Of a stretch of 16,359 bases of DNA, positions 1 to 7,115 are shown in pieces. The notes under the pieces were generated by a model that worked only from the letters and a program-made list of their open reading frames with translations, was not told where the DNA came from and did no database searches. This stretch comes from CAZSWR01 sp964610885 (GTDB taxonomy: Bacteria; Bacteroidota; Ignavibacteria; Kapaibacteriales; UBA2268), in contig CAZSWR010000082.1 of the NCBI GenBank assembly GCA_964610885.1, positions 1 to 16,359 of the forward strand. Direction: 5' to 3'. Every line of letters begins with the position of its first letter. Position 1 is the first letter of the stretch. The translations under genes and the position numbers were made by a program.

Positions 1-53
1 TGCTTGTACCTTTCTCCTTTTACCTTGTACCTTCCTTTTTGCAACTTGTTACT
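1..53. repeat. Degenerate CTTGTACCTT-type short repeat
   Basis: The stretch contains CTTGTACCTT twice with related CT-rich spacers and ends in TTTTTGCAACTTGT. Its reverse complement (ACAAGTTGCAA..., AGGTACAAG) matches the 14-bp tandem repeat at 10469-10499. It looks like an intergenic dispersed repeat and not coding sequence. The window edge cuts it. Confidence 0.4.
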
Positions 54-103
54 CTATTTCAAAAAAACAAAGTTCAGACTAGCTCCGAGGTATATGCATC
101 GAC

Positions 104-134
104 AAAAAACCTCCGCAGGAATTTCCGGCGGAGG
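104..134 (-). terminator. Rho-independent terminator after the SLOG gene
   Basis: Read on the minus strand, CCTCCGC and GCGGAGG form a 7-bp GC-rich stem. Extra pairing of GGAA with TTCC lies inside the loop, and a run of six T follows the stem. It starts about 30 nt past the stop codon of the gene at 164-709, so it should end that transcript. Confidence 0.85.
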
Positions 135-163
135 TCGTAATGTTTTTATCGAAAGAGAGGGCA

Positions 164-709
164 TTAGAACGAGCGTTTGAACAGATCTTCGATTGCTTTC
201 TTTCCGTTTTCTTGGAGCCTTCTGGTGCCTGTTCCGGCGAATTTCGTATTGGTGATCTTTGGCTCGGCAAAGGGAACCCAGGACGTACCTTCCCATTTGA
301 ACCATGAGTCTTTGTCCTGGTCGAACACATAGAGCGTTTTGTTGCACAATTTGGCGAATTCGGCGCCCCAGCCCGTGCCGCCCTTGATTGTGTTGTCTTC
401 GTTTATGATGCCGATAACGAATATTTCTTGGCTATTGTTAATCTGGAACCAAATGGCCTGAAGGATTTTCTTCAATGTAACGGTTTCGGGGTATGTTCTG
501 TGCATCAGGGAGGAAACATATGATTGGCTGACATCGCCCTGTTTCAATTCTTCGTCGGTTAGGATCCTGATTCCGCGTGTCCTACCTGTTACGTGGCCCT
601 CGAACGAGAAATTAACTTCGTTCAAGCCATATTTTTCTGCGTTTTCGCCAAAGCATGATTCTGCTCCAATTGCTCCACCACTGTAGAACGTTACGTCTGC
701 AATATTCAA
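164..709 (-). CDS. SLOG-superfamily (DprA/YpsA-like) Rossmann protein
   Basis: A 181-residue protein with the look of the SLOG nucleotide-binding superfamily. SGGA is at residues 10-13, near the end of the first predicted strand. A second glycine-rich motif, GGTGWG, is at 110-115, followed by a strand ending in YVFDQ (127-131). FAGTGTR at 158-164 precedes a C-terminal helix ending KRSF. Proteins of this type bind nucleotides or nucleotide-derived ligands; the ligand here cannot be read from sequence. The start is TTG: it has a good GAGG Shine-Dalgarno six bases upstream, an in-frame stop lies immediately before it, and starting there keeps the whole first strand. It lies 142 nt downstream of fliO on the same strand and is followed by a strong terminator, so it is either the tail of the flagellar transcript or a single gene. 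No flagellar role is implied by the family. Confidence 0.7.
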   Translation of the reverse strand: MNIADVTFYSGGAIGAESCFGENAEKYGLNEVNFSFEGHVTGRTRGIRILTDEELKQGDVSQSYVSSLMHRTYPETVTLKKILQAIWFQINNSQEIFVIGIINEDNTIKGGTGWGAEFAKLCNKTLYVFDQDKDSWFKWEGTSWVPFAEPKITNTKFAGTGTRRLQENGKKAIEDLFKRSF

Positions 710-851
710 TCAACACCTCAATATATTATAATAATAACTAATAATTGCTACAAATAGCAGAAGTGTAAACGAATGAATACCGAATTATTGCACTGCAAAA
801 TTATTATGAAAGGAAAAATATTGTACGGTTTCTGCTCAATCCAGCGTGGCA

Positions 852-1298
852 TTAGTTTGTGCTTCGTTTGAAGGCAGTTTTCAGGTATGCGCCAAACGAA
901 GTGGAATCGTCCAAAGGGGCTGTGTGGGCTTTTGCCGGCCTTTGGGCGGGTTGCTGGTTGATTCGTTTTTTGAGGATTGCGCTGCGGGCAATCGATTCCA
1001 GGTCGGCCTGGGTGGGGTTCTGCGGGATGTCCTCCGGTTCGTAGAATTCGTCGGAAATGTCCGATATCAGCGACACATTATTGTCCGAGACGCCCACAAG
1101 CAGCGTCCGCATACCGACTTTGACCACGCAGAGAAAACTTTTCTGGTGGAGCGCAACTTTCGAGATGACTTTCATGTCCACATCGCCCGAGGCGGCGGTG
1201 CGGCGTTTCAGGTATTTTTTCAGCACGAAGAGAATGGCGCCGAACATTGCCACGACGGCCACTATAGAGAAAAATGCTTTTAGGAATCCTGCTTCCAT
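852..1298 (-). CDS. fliO: Flagellar export accessory protein FliO
   Basis: A 148-residue inner-membrane protein. One membrane segment lies at about residues 5-28, followed at once by a positively charged KKYLKRR stretch. A compact soluble domain follows, with the FliO-type pattern of short strands (KVISKVALHQKSFLCVVKVG, then LLVGVSDNNVSLISDI). The C-terminal third is Pro/Ala/Lys-rich and probably disordered. FliO helps assemble the FliP core of the flagellar export gate. Assignment rests mainly on position after fliN plus size and topology, because FliO sequences are poorly conserved. The start is an ATG 44 nt after the fliN stop. The gene is the last of the operon visible here; fliP, often the next gene, is not present downstream. 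Confidence 0.82.
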   Translation of the reverse strand: MEAGFLKAFFSIVAVVAMFGAILFVLKKYLKRRTAASGDVDMKVISKVALHQKSFLCVVKVGMRTLLVGVSDNNVSLISDISDEFYEPEDIPQNPTQADLESIARSAILKKRINQQPAQRPAKAHTAPLDDSTSFGAYLKTAFKRSTN

Positions 1299-1342
1299 GC
1301 TTGCTGCCCCAATCCTTGGATTTATTAAATCTGAAAATTCAA

Positions 1343-1774
1343 TTAACGTTTCACCGAACGAATCCTGTCCGACGGATCGACGAGTGTCGTGATGCGGATA
1401 CCGAAATGTTTGTCGATAACAACCACCTCGCCCTCGGCGACTTTCTTTCCGTTGATTAATACATCGACAGGCTCGCTGACTAATTTATCGAATTCGATGA
1501 CGGAACCGCGGCCCAAGCGCAAGATGTCGCGAATGAGCATATTCGTCCGGCCCAATTCGATCGAAACAGGCAACTGAAGGTCGTAAAGCAATTCCAGCTT
1601 GGGGTCGAGAGGCGAGTAAATAGTGCCTTCGCCGTATTCCATATCGGGGAATTTCGGCTTTTCTGCCTGCATCTGTACGTCATCTATCGCGGAACTGTCG
1701 AATTCCTCGGACGAATCTCCATCCATTCCGCCGCCATTGATCAGGGCATCAATTTCTTCTTGTGTCATCGACAT
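1343..1774 (-). CDS. fliN: Flagellar motor switch protein FliN, with FliM-like N-terminal motif
   Basis: A 143-residue C-ring protein. Residues about 65-140 form a SpoA domain (LPVSIELGRTNMLIRDIL, then GSVIEFDKLVSEPVDVLING and VVVIDKHFGIRIT), the conserved core of FliN, which with FliM builds the base of the C-ring and docks the export ATPase complex. The N terminus is unusual for a minimal FliN: MTQEEIDALINGG at residues 3-15 copies the CheY-P docking peptide normally on FliM or FliY. An acidic linker joins it to SpoA. It lacks the CheC-like domain of FliY. The start follows the fliM stop by 2 nt and has GAGGAG upstream inside the fliM end, so translation is probably coupled. MSM gives two possible ATG starts; the first is used. 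Confidence 0.95.
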   Translation of the reverse strand: MSMTQEEIDALINGGGMDGDSSEEFDSSAIDDVQMQAEKPKFPDMEYGEGTIYSPLDPKLELLYDLQLPVSIELGRTNMLIRDILRLGRGSVIEFDKLVSEPVDVLINGKKVAEGEVVVIDKHFGIRITTLVDPSDRIRSVKR

Positions 1775-1776
1775 GA

Positions 1777-2811
1777 CTATTTCTCCTCTTCTTTGTATGA
1801 AAGATCTTCTTCGACGAGGTCTTCCTCTTCGAGTTGCCTTGTAACGCGGACAGCTTTTTTCCCGTCCAGACTTCCCGGGCGGGCTGCGAGTTTGCGTTTC
1901 CCGGCCACAATCAATTCAATTTCATGTGTAATTTTTTTCTTCAATTTGATAACATCGCCCTCTTGGAGTTCGAGCAGTTCGCGGACGGTGATTGCCGCTC
2001 TGCCAAGTTCGGCAATAATCGGGAGGAAAGTGGTGGACATTTGCTGGCGCATCACTTCCATATTTTCCTTCATGCGGGCGGGGCTGGCCTTGACGACGCT
2101 CGTCGTAACCTGTTGGCGGTTCAACCGGGCGAGCACTTCCTCGAGCGCAAACGTCGGGAAGCAGAGGTTCATCAGGTAGGTGTGTACGCCCACGTTCACG
2201 TCGAACGAGACCACGACGACGATTTCCGACGAAGGCGCAATCTGCACGAAGTCGGCCTCCATTTCCAATCGTTGGTAGATGAAGTTCAACTCGGCGATCG
2301 AGCGCCACGCATTCCGAAGGTCCGCCAGGGCGTGTTCCACTACGCCGCGCACCACGGCCTGTTCGATTGGCGTGATCGTGCGGGCTTTGGTCTGGACGTC
2401 TGCCGAGCCGCCAAGGAGGCGTTCGACGATGGAGAGCGCCAGCTGCGGGCTGACCTCCATAATGCCGGAGCCGTCGGTGCCCTCGATGTCGAAGACGTAG
2501 AGGCAGCTGGGGTTCGCAACGGAAAGGATGAATTCGGAATAGAAAAGCTGATCGACCGACGTAACGCTAATCGAAACAACGGTTTGGAGCTTGGAGACAA
2601 GGAAATAGCCGAACACCTCGGCGAAGCTTTCGTGGACGGTTTGAAGCGTGCGAACCTGATTCTTCGAGATTCGGTTCGGACGGCGAAAATCATAGTTGGA
2701 GATGTCGCCTTTTTTAAGCTTCGCATTAATCAGGTCATCGACATCCATCGTGCCGCTCGTCATTTCTGTGAGCAGGTTGTCAATTTCGTGTTGCGATAAT
2801 ACATCTGCCAT
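1777..2811 (-). CDS. fliM: Flagellar motor switch protein FliM
   Basis: A 344-residue C-ring switch protein. Three parts are visible. An N-terminal CheY-P docking peptide LSQHEIDNLL is at residues 5-14. The long CheC-like middle domain begins near residue 35 (YDFRRPNRISKNQVRTLQ) and includes the GTDGSG / LLGG region that in the family contacts FliG. A C-terminal SpoA domain lies at about 255-325 (ITVRELLELQEGDVIKL). The last 17 residues are strongly acidic. Length is normal for FliM. It binds phosphorylated CheY and passes the signal to FliG to reverse rotation. It sits 69 nt after fliL and 2 nt before fliN. No clear Shine-Dalgarno precedes its ATG. Confidence 0.97.
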   Translation of the reverse strand: MADVLSQHEIDNLLTEMTSGTMDVDDLINAKLKKGDISNYDFRRPNRISKNQVRTLQTVHESFAEVFGYFLVSKLQTVVSISVTSVDQLFYSEFILSVANPSCLYVFDIEGTDGSGIMEVSPQLALSIVERLLGGSADVQTKARTITPIEQAVVRGVVEHALADLRNAWRSIAELNFIYQRLEMEADFVQIAPSSEIVVVVSFDVNVGVHTYLMNLCFPTFALEEVLARLNRQQVTTSVVKASPARMKENMEVMRQQMSTTFLPIIAELGRAAITVRELLELQEGDVIKLKKKITHEIELIVAGKRKLAARPGSLDGKKAVRVTRQLEEEDLVEEDLSYKEEEK

Positions 2812-2880
2812 ATTACATTACCGATAAATCCATTTAAAAATCGCCGCGTCCTTACGGCATTTATTAGCATTCCTTAGCCA

Positions 2881-3495
2881 CTATTGCACAAGGAACTCTT
2901 GGAGTATGATGCCTTTGAGCCGGATCTTGTTTTCTTTGAAAATCGGCTTTAGCTGCTTGAATATCATCAGCTTGAGCGAATCGCGCTTAATGGCGCCAAT
3001 TTCTTCGACGGAATAATTCCCGAAAGTGTTGATAACCACTTCGCGAGTCGAGCCGAGCAATTGTTTCCATTCGGCCACTTTTTCGGCTTCTTTTTTGAGT
3101 TCGGCCACGAGTTTTTCGTCTTTGGGAATTATTTGCATGCCCATATTCACGATCACGTAGCGCTCGAAATTGCCTTTAGGATTGGCAATAATCTTCCCGG
3201 TTTCGATGAAAACGAGTTTCTTTTCTTCCTCTTCGCTCATGTCGCCGGAATCCTCATCGTCGCCATTTTCGTGCTTTTTCTCGGATTCCTTGACCTTTTC
3301 GGTGCCTTCGGCAGCGGCCGGGGCTGGGGTTTGGTTGATCGCCGGGACAATCATGAATTTGAATAAAGCAAAAATGAGAACAACCATCACGATCAGCCCG
3401 CCAAAGACGACGCCGATAATGACCATCATGCTTACTCCGCCCTGTTTCTTAGGCTTTTCAGGTATTTGTTTCTCATCTAATTCTTCGTTTTCCAT
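2881..3495 (-). CDS. fliL: Flagellar basal-body/stator protein FliL
   Basis: A 204-residue single-pass membrane protein. A short charged cytoplasmic tail precedes a membrane helix at about residues 21-50. A highly charged Glu/Lys/Asp linker follows (about 62-95). The periplasmic FliL domain runs from about 95 to the end (VFIETGKIIANPKG, FERYVIVNMGMQI, and the final IRLKGIILQEFLVQ). FliL surrounds MotAB stators and supports torque. It is the first gene of the fliLMNO set. The start chosen is ATG at 3495; an in-frame TTG four codons upstream is possible, but neither has a strong Shine-Dalgarno. The linker is longer and more charged than in many FliL proteins. Confidence 0.93.
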   Translation of the reverse strand: MENEELDEKQIPEKPKKQGGVSMMVIIGVVFGGLIVMVVLIFALFKFMIVPAINQTPAPAAAEGTEKVKESEKKHENGDDEDSGDMSEEEEKKLVFIETGKIIANPKGNFERYVIVNMGMQIIPKDEKLVAELKKEAEKVAEWKQLLGSTREVVINTFGNYSVEEIGAIKRDSLKLMIFKQLKPIFKENKIRLKGIILQEFLVQ

Positions 3496-3561
3496 CTTTT
3501 CTGTCAATTATTATTCAACTCAAGTGATTTATCGTCACTTTTTTCCAATAGTTTAAGCTAC

Positions 3562-3577
3562 GTAAAAAGTGTGCCAA
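3562..3577 (-). promoter_or_regulatory. Candidate sigma-54 promoter of fliLMNO
   Basis: On the minus strand the site reads TTGGCACACTTTTTAC. This matches the -24 element TTGGCAC exactly and the -12 element in three of four bases (TTAC instead of TTGC), with the standard spacing. It lies 66 nt upstream of the fliL ATG. Flagellar operons are often RpoN-dependent, but the -12 mismatch hits a usually conserved G. Confidence 0.3.
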
Positions 3578-3818
3578 AAAGAACGCTTCTTGATTCAAAG
3601 GGACTTACGCCCGCGGCCGTTCCCAGCGGCAATATGATTGACGAAATATATCATATTTCATTGGTGATTATTGAACATCGCGCGATTTAATTCTGAAATA
3701 GGTCCGGGCAGGAGTGAAAGCATTATTATTTATTAGGTGGCGGCTGCCTCTTTATTTTTCAAGGGCAGCGCAATGACGAAAGGAAAGATTAACAGGAATT
3801 CATTTTTCCTTATATTAG

Positions 3819-3847
3819 AAATGCCACAACTCGGAGTCGTGGCATTT
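3819..3847 (-). terminator. Terminator-like hairpin after the Delta-60 gene
   Basis: AAATGCCACGACT and AGTTGTGGCATTT (minus strand) pair over 13 bp with one G-U wobble around a 3-base CCG loop. The hairpin starts 28 nt past the stop codon. The stem itself ends in TTT, but there is no long T-run after it. Confidence 0.6.
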
Positions 3848-3875
3848 CCAGTGAATCATCTATCTGGGATTATTG

Positions 3876-5438
3876 TCAAACGAAACGCTTCCACACCACT
3901 GCGCCGCCAATTATTGCAAGCAACGAGCCAAAGGCAATGAGGCCCCACTGGCCAAGCGTAGGGATGGTAGTGAATGTGATTTCGTCGCCGTAGTTCAATC
4001 CTGCGGAATTTTCTGCATAGGCGCGGACGCGGTAAGTTGTGCCGGGTTGCAGGCCGGAAAGGTTGGCAGTGAAAATGCCGGCGCCGAAATTCCCTGTTTC
4101 GTCTGCATGTTCGCCCAGTATTGTTGGCAAACCGTTAGCGCTCCAACAGATGCCGCGTTTAGTGATTGTAGAATTGCCGCCGTTGGTTATATTGCAGCCG
4201 ACAAAAGCTCCCGTGTTCGATATTGATGATATATTTGAAGTTGTAATTAATGGCAAGGTCAGATTATTCAATCGCACCAACTTATCAGGACAATCAACTC
4301 CATTATATGTCGTAATATTACCCCCGGCAAGTATTTTTCCATTGGGCTGAACGACGATTGAATAAAGCCACGAATTAAACCCTGACGTTAATCCGGTAAA
4401 AGTATCGTCAAGCGCTCCTGTGGATGTTAATCGTACAAGATTATCAGGGCAATTAACTCCATTATATGTCGTAAAAACACCCCCGACAAGTATTTTTCCG
4501 TCGGACTGGACGGCGACTGAAAAAACATCAGAATTGAACCCTGATGTGATTCCTGAAAAAGTACCGTCAAGCGCTCCCGTAGATGTTAATCGAACTAATC
4601 TATCAGGGCAATTAACTCCATTATATGTCGTAAAACCACCCGCGACAAGTATTTTCCCGTCGCCTTGTATGGCAATTGAACGGACATTTACATTAAACCC
4701 TGATGTGATTCCTGAAAAAGTACCGTCAAGCGCTCCCGTGGATGTTAGTTGTACTAGCCTATCAGGACAGTTAACACCATTATATGTCGTAAATTCGCCC
4801 CCGACAAGTATTTTCCCGTCGGGCTGGACGACGATTGAATAAACAACATTATTAAATCCCGATGTGATTCCAGAAAAAGTATCGTCAAGCGCCCCCGTGG
4901 ATGTTAGTCGTACTAACATATCCGGGCAATTAACCCCATTATATGTCGAAATATCACCCCCGACAAGTATTTTCCCGTCGGGCTGAACGACGATTGAATA
5001 AATATAACTATTGAACCCAGACGTTAATCCGGTAAAAGTATCGTCAAGCACTCCCGTGGATGTTAATCGTATAAATCTATCCGGGCAATTTATTCCATTA
5101 TATGTCGAAAACCACCCCCCGACAAGTATTTTCCCGTCGGGCTGAACGGCGAGTGAATATACTTCATCATATTCATCAAACCCAGACGTTAATCCGGTAA
5201 AAGTATCGTCAAGCGCTCCCGTGGATGTTAATCGTACAAGCTTATTAGGGCAATCAACTCCGTTATATGTCGTAAACCCACCCCCGACAAGTATTTTTCC
5301 GTCGGGCTGAACGGCGACTGCATAAACATAACCATTAAATCCTGAAGTGATTCCTGAGAATGAGGGGTCGATGGAACCCGGAATTTGGGCATACAGCGCA
5401 GATCCCAAAACGAACAAAAAGAGAATAAGTCTTTTCAT
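3876..5438 (-). CDS. Secreted Delta-60 repeat protein with IPTL-CTERM tail
   Basis: A 520-residue exported protein. A signal peptide (1-17, MKRLILFLFVLGSALYA) is followed by seven consecutive Delta-60 repeats of 53-55 residues (29-392), each built around PDGKILVGG, TYNG(V/I)xCPD and RLTSTGxLDDTF. Next is a fibronectin-III-like module (about 393-490) with RGICWS and LQPGTTYRVRAYAENSAG. The tail is an IPTL-CTERM sorting signal: IPTLGQWGLIAFGSLLA, a hydrophobic helix, and basic WKRFV. In the known IPTLxxWG system a dedicated exosortase (XrtH) processes such tails. Seven repeats would fit a closed seven-bladed propeller. The repeats are alike even at DNA level, so they expanded recently. The paralogue at 5684-6646 shares the last two modules. 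ATG with AGGA nearby. Target and ligand unknown. Confidence 0.85.
   Translation of the reverse strand: MKRLILFLFVLGSALYAQIPGSIDPSFSGITSGFNGYVYAVAVQPDGKILVGGGFTTYNGVDCPNKLVRLTSTGALDDTFTGLTSGFDEYDEVYSLAVQPDGKILVGGWFSTYNGINCPDRFIRLTSTGVLDDTFTGLTSGFNSYIYSIVVQPDGKILVGGDISTYNGVNCPDMLVRLTSTGALDDTFSGITSGFNNVVYSIVVQPDGKILVGGEFTTYNGVNCPDRLVQLTSTGALDGTFSGITSGFNVNVRSIAIQGDGKILVAGGFTTYNGVNCPDRLVRLTSTGALDGTFSGITSGFNSDVFSVAVQSDGKILVGGVFTTYNGVNCPDNLVRLTSTGALDDTFTGLTSGFNSWLYSIVVQPNGKILAGGNITTYNGVDCPDKLVRLNNLTLPLITTSNISSISNTGAFVGCNITNGGNSTITKRGICWSANGLPTILGEHADETGNFGAGIFTANLSGLQPGTTYRVRAYAENSAGLNYGDEITFTTIPTLGQWGLIAFGSLLAIIGGAVVWKRFV
4263..5354 (-). repeat. Seven tandem 159-bp repeats within the Delta-60 gene
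   Basis: The units encode residues 29-392. Six are full length (five of 53 residues, one of 55 because of a two-residue insertion, DE, in unit 2) and the seventh ends after RLNN. The coding bases are strongly conserved across units, including the segment for PDGKILVGG, so the array looks recently amplified or homogenised and will be prone to copy-number change or misassembly. Confidence 0.9.
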
Positions 5439-5471
5439 ATAATAGTTCCTGTATAAATTTACAATTCAAGA

Positions 5472-5502
5472 CTAAGGTACACCTTTGGGAACAAGGAACA
5501 AG
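5472..5502 (-). promoter_or_regulatory. Candidate Bacteroidota-type promoter of the Delta-60 gene
   Basis: The minus strand reads CTTG, 19 nt, TACCTTAG, close to the TTTG / TAnnTTTG pattern used by the Bacteroidota primary sigma factor. It is about 35 nt upstream of the ATG. Both boxes have one mismatch, so this is weak evidence alone. Confidence 0.35.
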
Positions 5503-5523
5503 TGGCATGTGTTTTCTCAAAAG

Positions 5524-5606
5524 TGTCATTTCGAACGAAGAGAAGAATCCATTGCCATTCATATATCCTTGCAATATTTGGATATTTCACTTCGTTCAAT
5601 ATGACA
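5524..5606. repeat. 83-bp inverted-repeat element (TGTCATTTCGAACGAAG ends)
   Basis: The left end TGTCATTTCGAACGAAG (5524-5540) and the reverse complement of the right end (5590-5606) agree at 15 of 17 bases. Such ends around a short non-coding core resemble a miniature, REP- or MITE-like intergenic element; similar sequences are frequent between genes in Bacteroidota-type genomes. No transposase is inside. It lies between the two IPTL-CTERM genes. Confidence 0.6.
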
Positions 5607-5683
5607 AAAAAACAGTTTTTCGGGCTTTTGAGACAGCCCCATTGAGCGCTATCGAAATGCTGGCACAGCTACCAGACATTTAA

Positions 5684-6646
5684 TTAAACAAACCTACGCC
5701 ACACAGCAACGCCGCCAATCACGGCGATCAGCCCGCCAAAAGCAATGAGGCCCCACTGGCCCAGAGTGGGCACTGTGGTGAAGGCAACCTCGTTCTGGCT
5801 ATAAACCGTTCCAAGCTCGTTAGCAGCGTAAGCACGTAGCTTGTAAACTGTGTTGGGCAGCAAGCCGGTGATTGGAAGGCTGAACGTACACGATCCAAAG
5901 CTTCCGGATTCTTCAGTGTGGCCGTCTGATGTGGTTGGCGCCCCTGCAGTATTCCAACAGATGCCGCGAAGCGTCGTCGGCAGTACCCCTTCGGCTACCA
6001 TGTTTACAACAGCAATTGCGGAATTCTCGGTGACACTCGCAACTTGGACCGGCACCACGACAGGCGAAGCAATATACGACATGATCGAGGGATTGGGGAA
6101 GCCAGCGTTAATATCATTCTGGTCGAAAATGGCGAAAGCATACTCGCCCGCCTTTATACCTTTGCTTGGTTTTATGCAGAATTCCCACTCTTGCTCGTGC
6201 AGTGCCGGCAATTCCGGGATTACAAATGGTTGGCTGGAGCTGACGACAGATCCGCCAAAGAAAGTATAATCTGGTGTTTTAGGAGGAAGCTGCCGGGTGG
6301 TGGGAGTGCCATCGGGCACCAGTTCGGACGAGTAAAGATAAAAAGGCCCATCATTGGGGTTGGTCGTAATAACATGTGGAGTGCCATCATTTACTGTGTA
6401 GAGATAGATCAGTTTAAAGTCCTGCGATGGCAGGACAGAATTCCCGCTCGACATTTTCACCCTAAGCCGAAAAGCTCCTGCATCGTTGATGTCCAAAGTG
6501 GAATTGATATCGGTTTTCCAGGTGGCAGTGGATTCGTTGCCGTCGTCGTTGCGCCAGCGCCAATTGCCTTGGTAGTTGTTTGCAAAAAGGCCGGAGAAAG
6601 TCAAAACAAAAGCTACGCACAAGGCTAAAAAAAGTTTGAGTCTCAT
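5684..6646 (-). CDS. Secreted FN3-like protein with IPTL-CTERM tail
   Basis: A 320-residue exported protein. A signal peptide covers about residues 1-23 (MRLKLFLALCVAFVLTFSGL). A β-rich domain of unknown family follows (NWRWRNDDGNES, VKMSSGN, EQEWEFCIKP), then a fibronectin-III-like module with RGICWNTAG and LLPNTVYKLRAYAANELG. It ends in an IPTL-CTERM signal (VPTLGQWGLIAFGG, hydrophobic helix, WRRFV). The C-terminal ~125 residues are paralogous to the protein at 3876-5438, so the two probably share an export and anchoring route. The start is ATG at 6646 because GAGGG lies four bases upstream; a longer reading frame adds 17 residues that would precede and spoil the signal peptide. Role unknown; surface or extracellular location inferred. 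Confidence 0.8.
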   Translation of the reverse strand: MRLKLFLALCVAFVLTFSGLFANNYQGNWRWRNDDGNESTATWKTDINSTLDINDAGAFRLRVKMSSGNSVLPSQDFKLIYLYTVNDGTPHVITTNPNDGPFYLYSSELVPDGTPTTRQLPPKTPDYTFFGGSVVSSSQPFVIPELPALHEQEWEFCIKPSKGIKAGEYAFAIFDQNDINAGFPNPSIMSYIASPVVVPVQVASVTENSAIAVVNMVAEGVLPTTLRGICWNTAGAPTTSDGHTEESGSFGSCTFSLPITGLLPNTVYKLRAYAANELGTVYSQNEVAFTTVPTLGQWGLIAFGGLIAVIGGVAVWRRFV

Positions 6647-6797
6647 TGATCCCTCATAATGTTTATGTAAAATGTTCTTTATGCTTTTCGCAACCAAAAG
6701 AATTGTGATTTGCTGAATACTACGATATTATATTTGTCTTTATTGAGATTTGGAAATGATTGCATAGCTCCCACGTCTGCGATCTGCACTCATATTG

Positions 6798-6828
6798 CAA
6801 ATATACGAAAAAATGCTTTGCAACTAAA
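6798..6828 (-). promoter_or_regulatory. Bacteroidota-type promoter of the IPTL-CTERM gene
   Basis: On the minus strand: TTTA, 19 nt, TATATTTG. The second box matches TAnnTTTG perfectly and the first matches TTTG in three of four bases. It predicts a 5' leader of about 140 nt before the ATG at 6646. A 7-bp inverted repeat TTGCAAA/TTTGCAA (6795-6801, 6817-6823) overlaps the promoter and might bind a regulator. Confidence 0.45.
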
Positions 6829-6887
6829 GCACATAGTTGCATATTTTATTCGTCGAAGTCGTGGAATATTACAGACAGGACGATCTC

Positions 6888-6921
6888 GAACCTTCCTTCA
6901 CCAGAGCAGGTTCATTCTTTT
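6888..6921 (+). repeat. GAACCTTCCTTCACC hairpin module, copy 1
   Basis: GAACCT and AGGTTC pair as perfect 6-bp arms around CCTTCACC-type loop sequence, followed by a T-rich tail. The same module recurs at 10683-10715, so it is a dispersed element. It could act as a terminator on the plus strand, but no gene is seen upstream on that strand. Confidence 0.45.
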
Positions 6922-7091
6922 CGCTATTCATAATTGGTTCCTCCGAAGCTATGAGATTCTTGCAGATATAATTCATTCGTTCGAGGTAATAAAAAATATT
7001 TTATTCTTTGAAGATATTTCTTAATTTGCGGTCATAATAGAGCCGTTGCTTTCGTGAGAACGATACTATGTGAATAGACCATTTTACATAC

Positions 7092-7115
7092 AATTCTTAC
7101 AAGCAAGAATTTTTA
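7092..7115 (+). terminator. AT-rich hairpin with T-tail, possible terminator
   Basis: AATTCTT and AAGAATT form a perfect 7-bp stem with loop ACAAGC, running into five T. The stem is weak because it is AT-rich. No upstream plus-strand gene is evident, so if real it would end a small RNA or attenuate the leader of the gene at 7256. Confidence 0.25.

Larger units (their letters stand above)
3496..3875. other. Gene-free spacer between fliL and the Delta-60 gene
   Basis: Both flanking genes are on the minus strand. The part next to fliL holds a sigma-54-like site (3562-3577). The part next to the other gene holds a terminator-like hairpin (3819-3847). I see no convincing gene between them; the open frame at 3737-3940 on the plus strand runs into the neighbouring coding sequence and has no family signal. 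Confidence 0.6.

Noticed and set aside
846..1283. 145-codon open frame on the plus strand opposite fliO
   Set aside because: fliO is supported by operon position and membrane topology; the opposite frame shows no signal.
1834..2799. 321-codon open frame on the plus strand, antisense to fliM
   Set aside because: It mirrors the codon pattern of a clear fliM gene, has no Shine-Dalgarno and shows no domain. The protein is rich in His and Arg, as is common for shadow frames.
6710..7024. 104-codon open frame on the plus strand in the divergent spacer
   Set aside because: No Shine-Dalgarno, no domain, a composition unlike the neighbouring proteins, and it overlaps a good promoter and a dispersed repeat.
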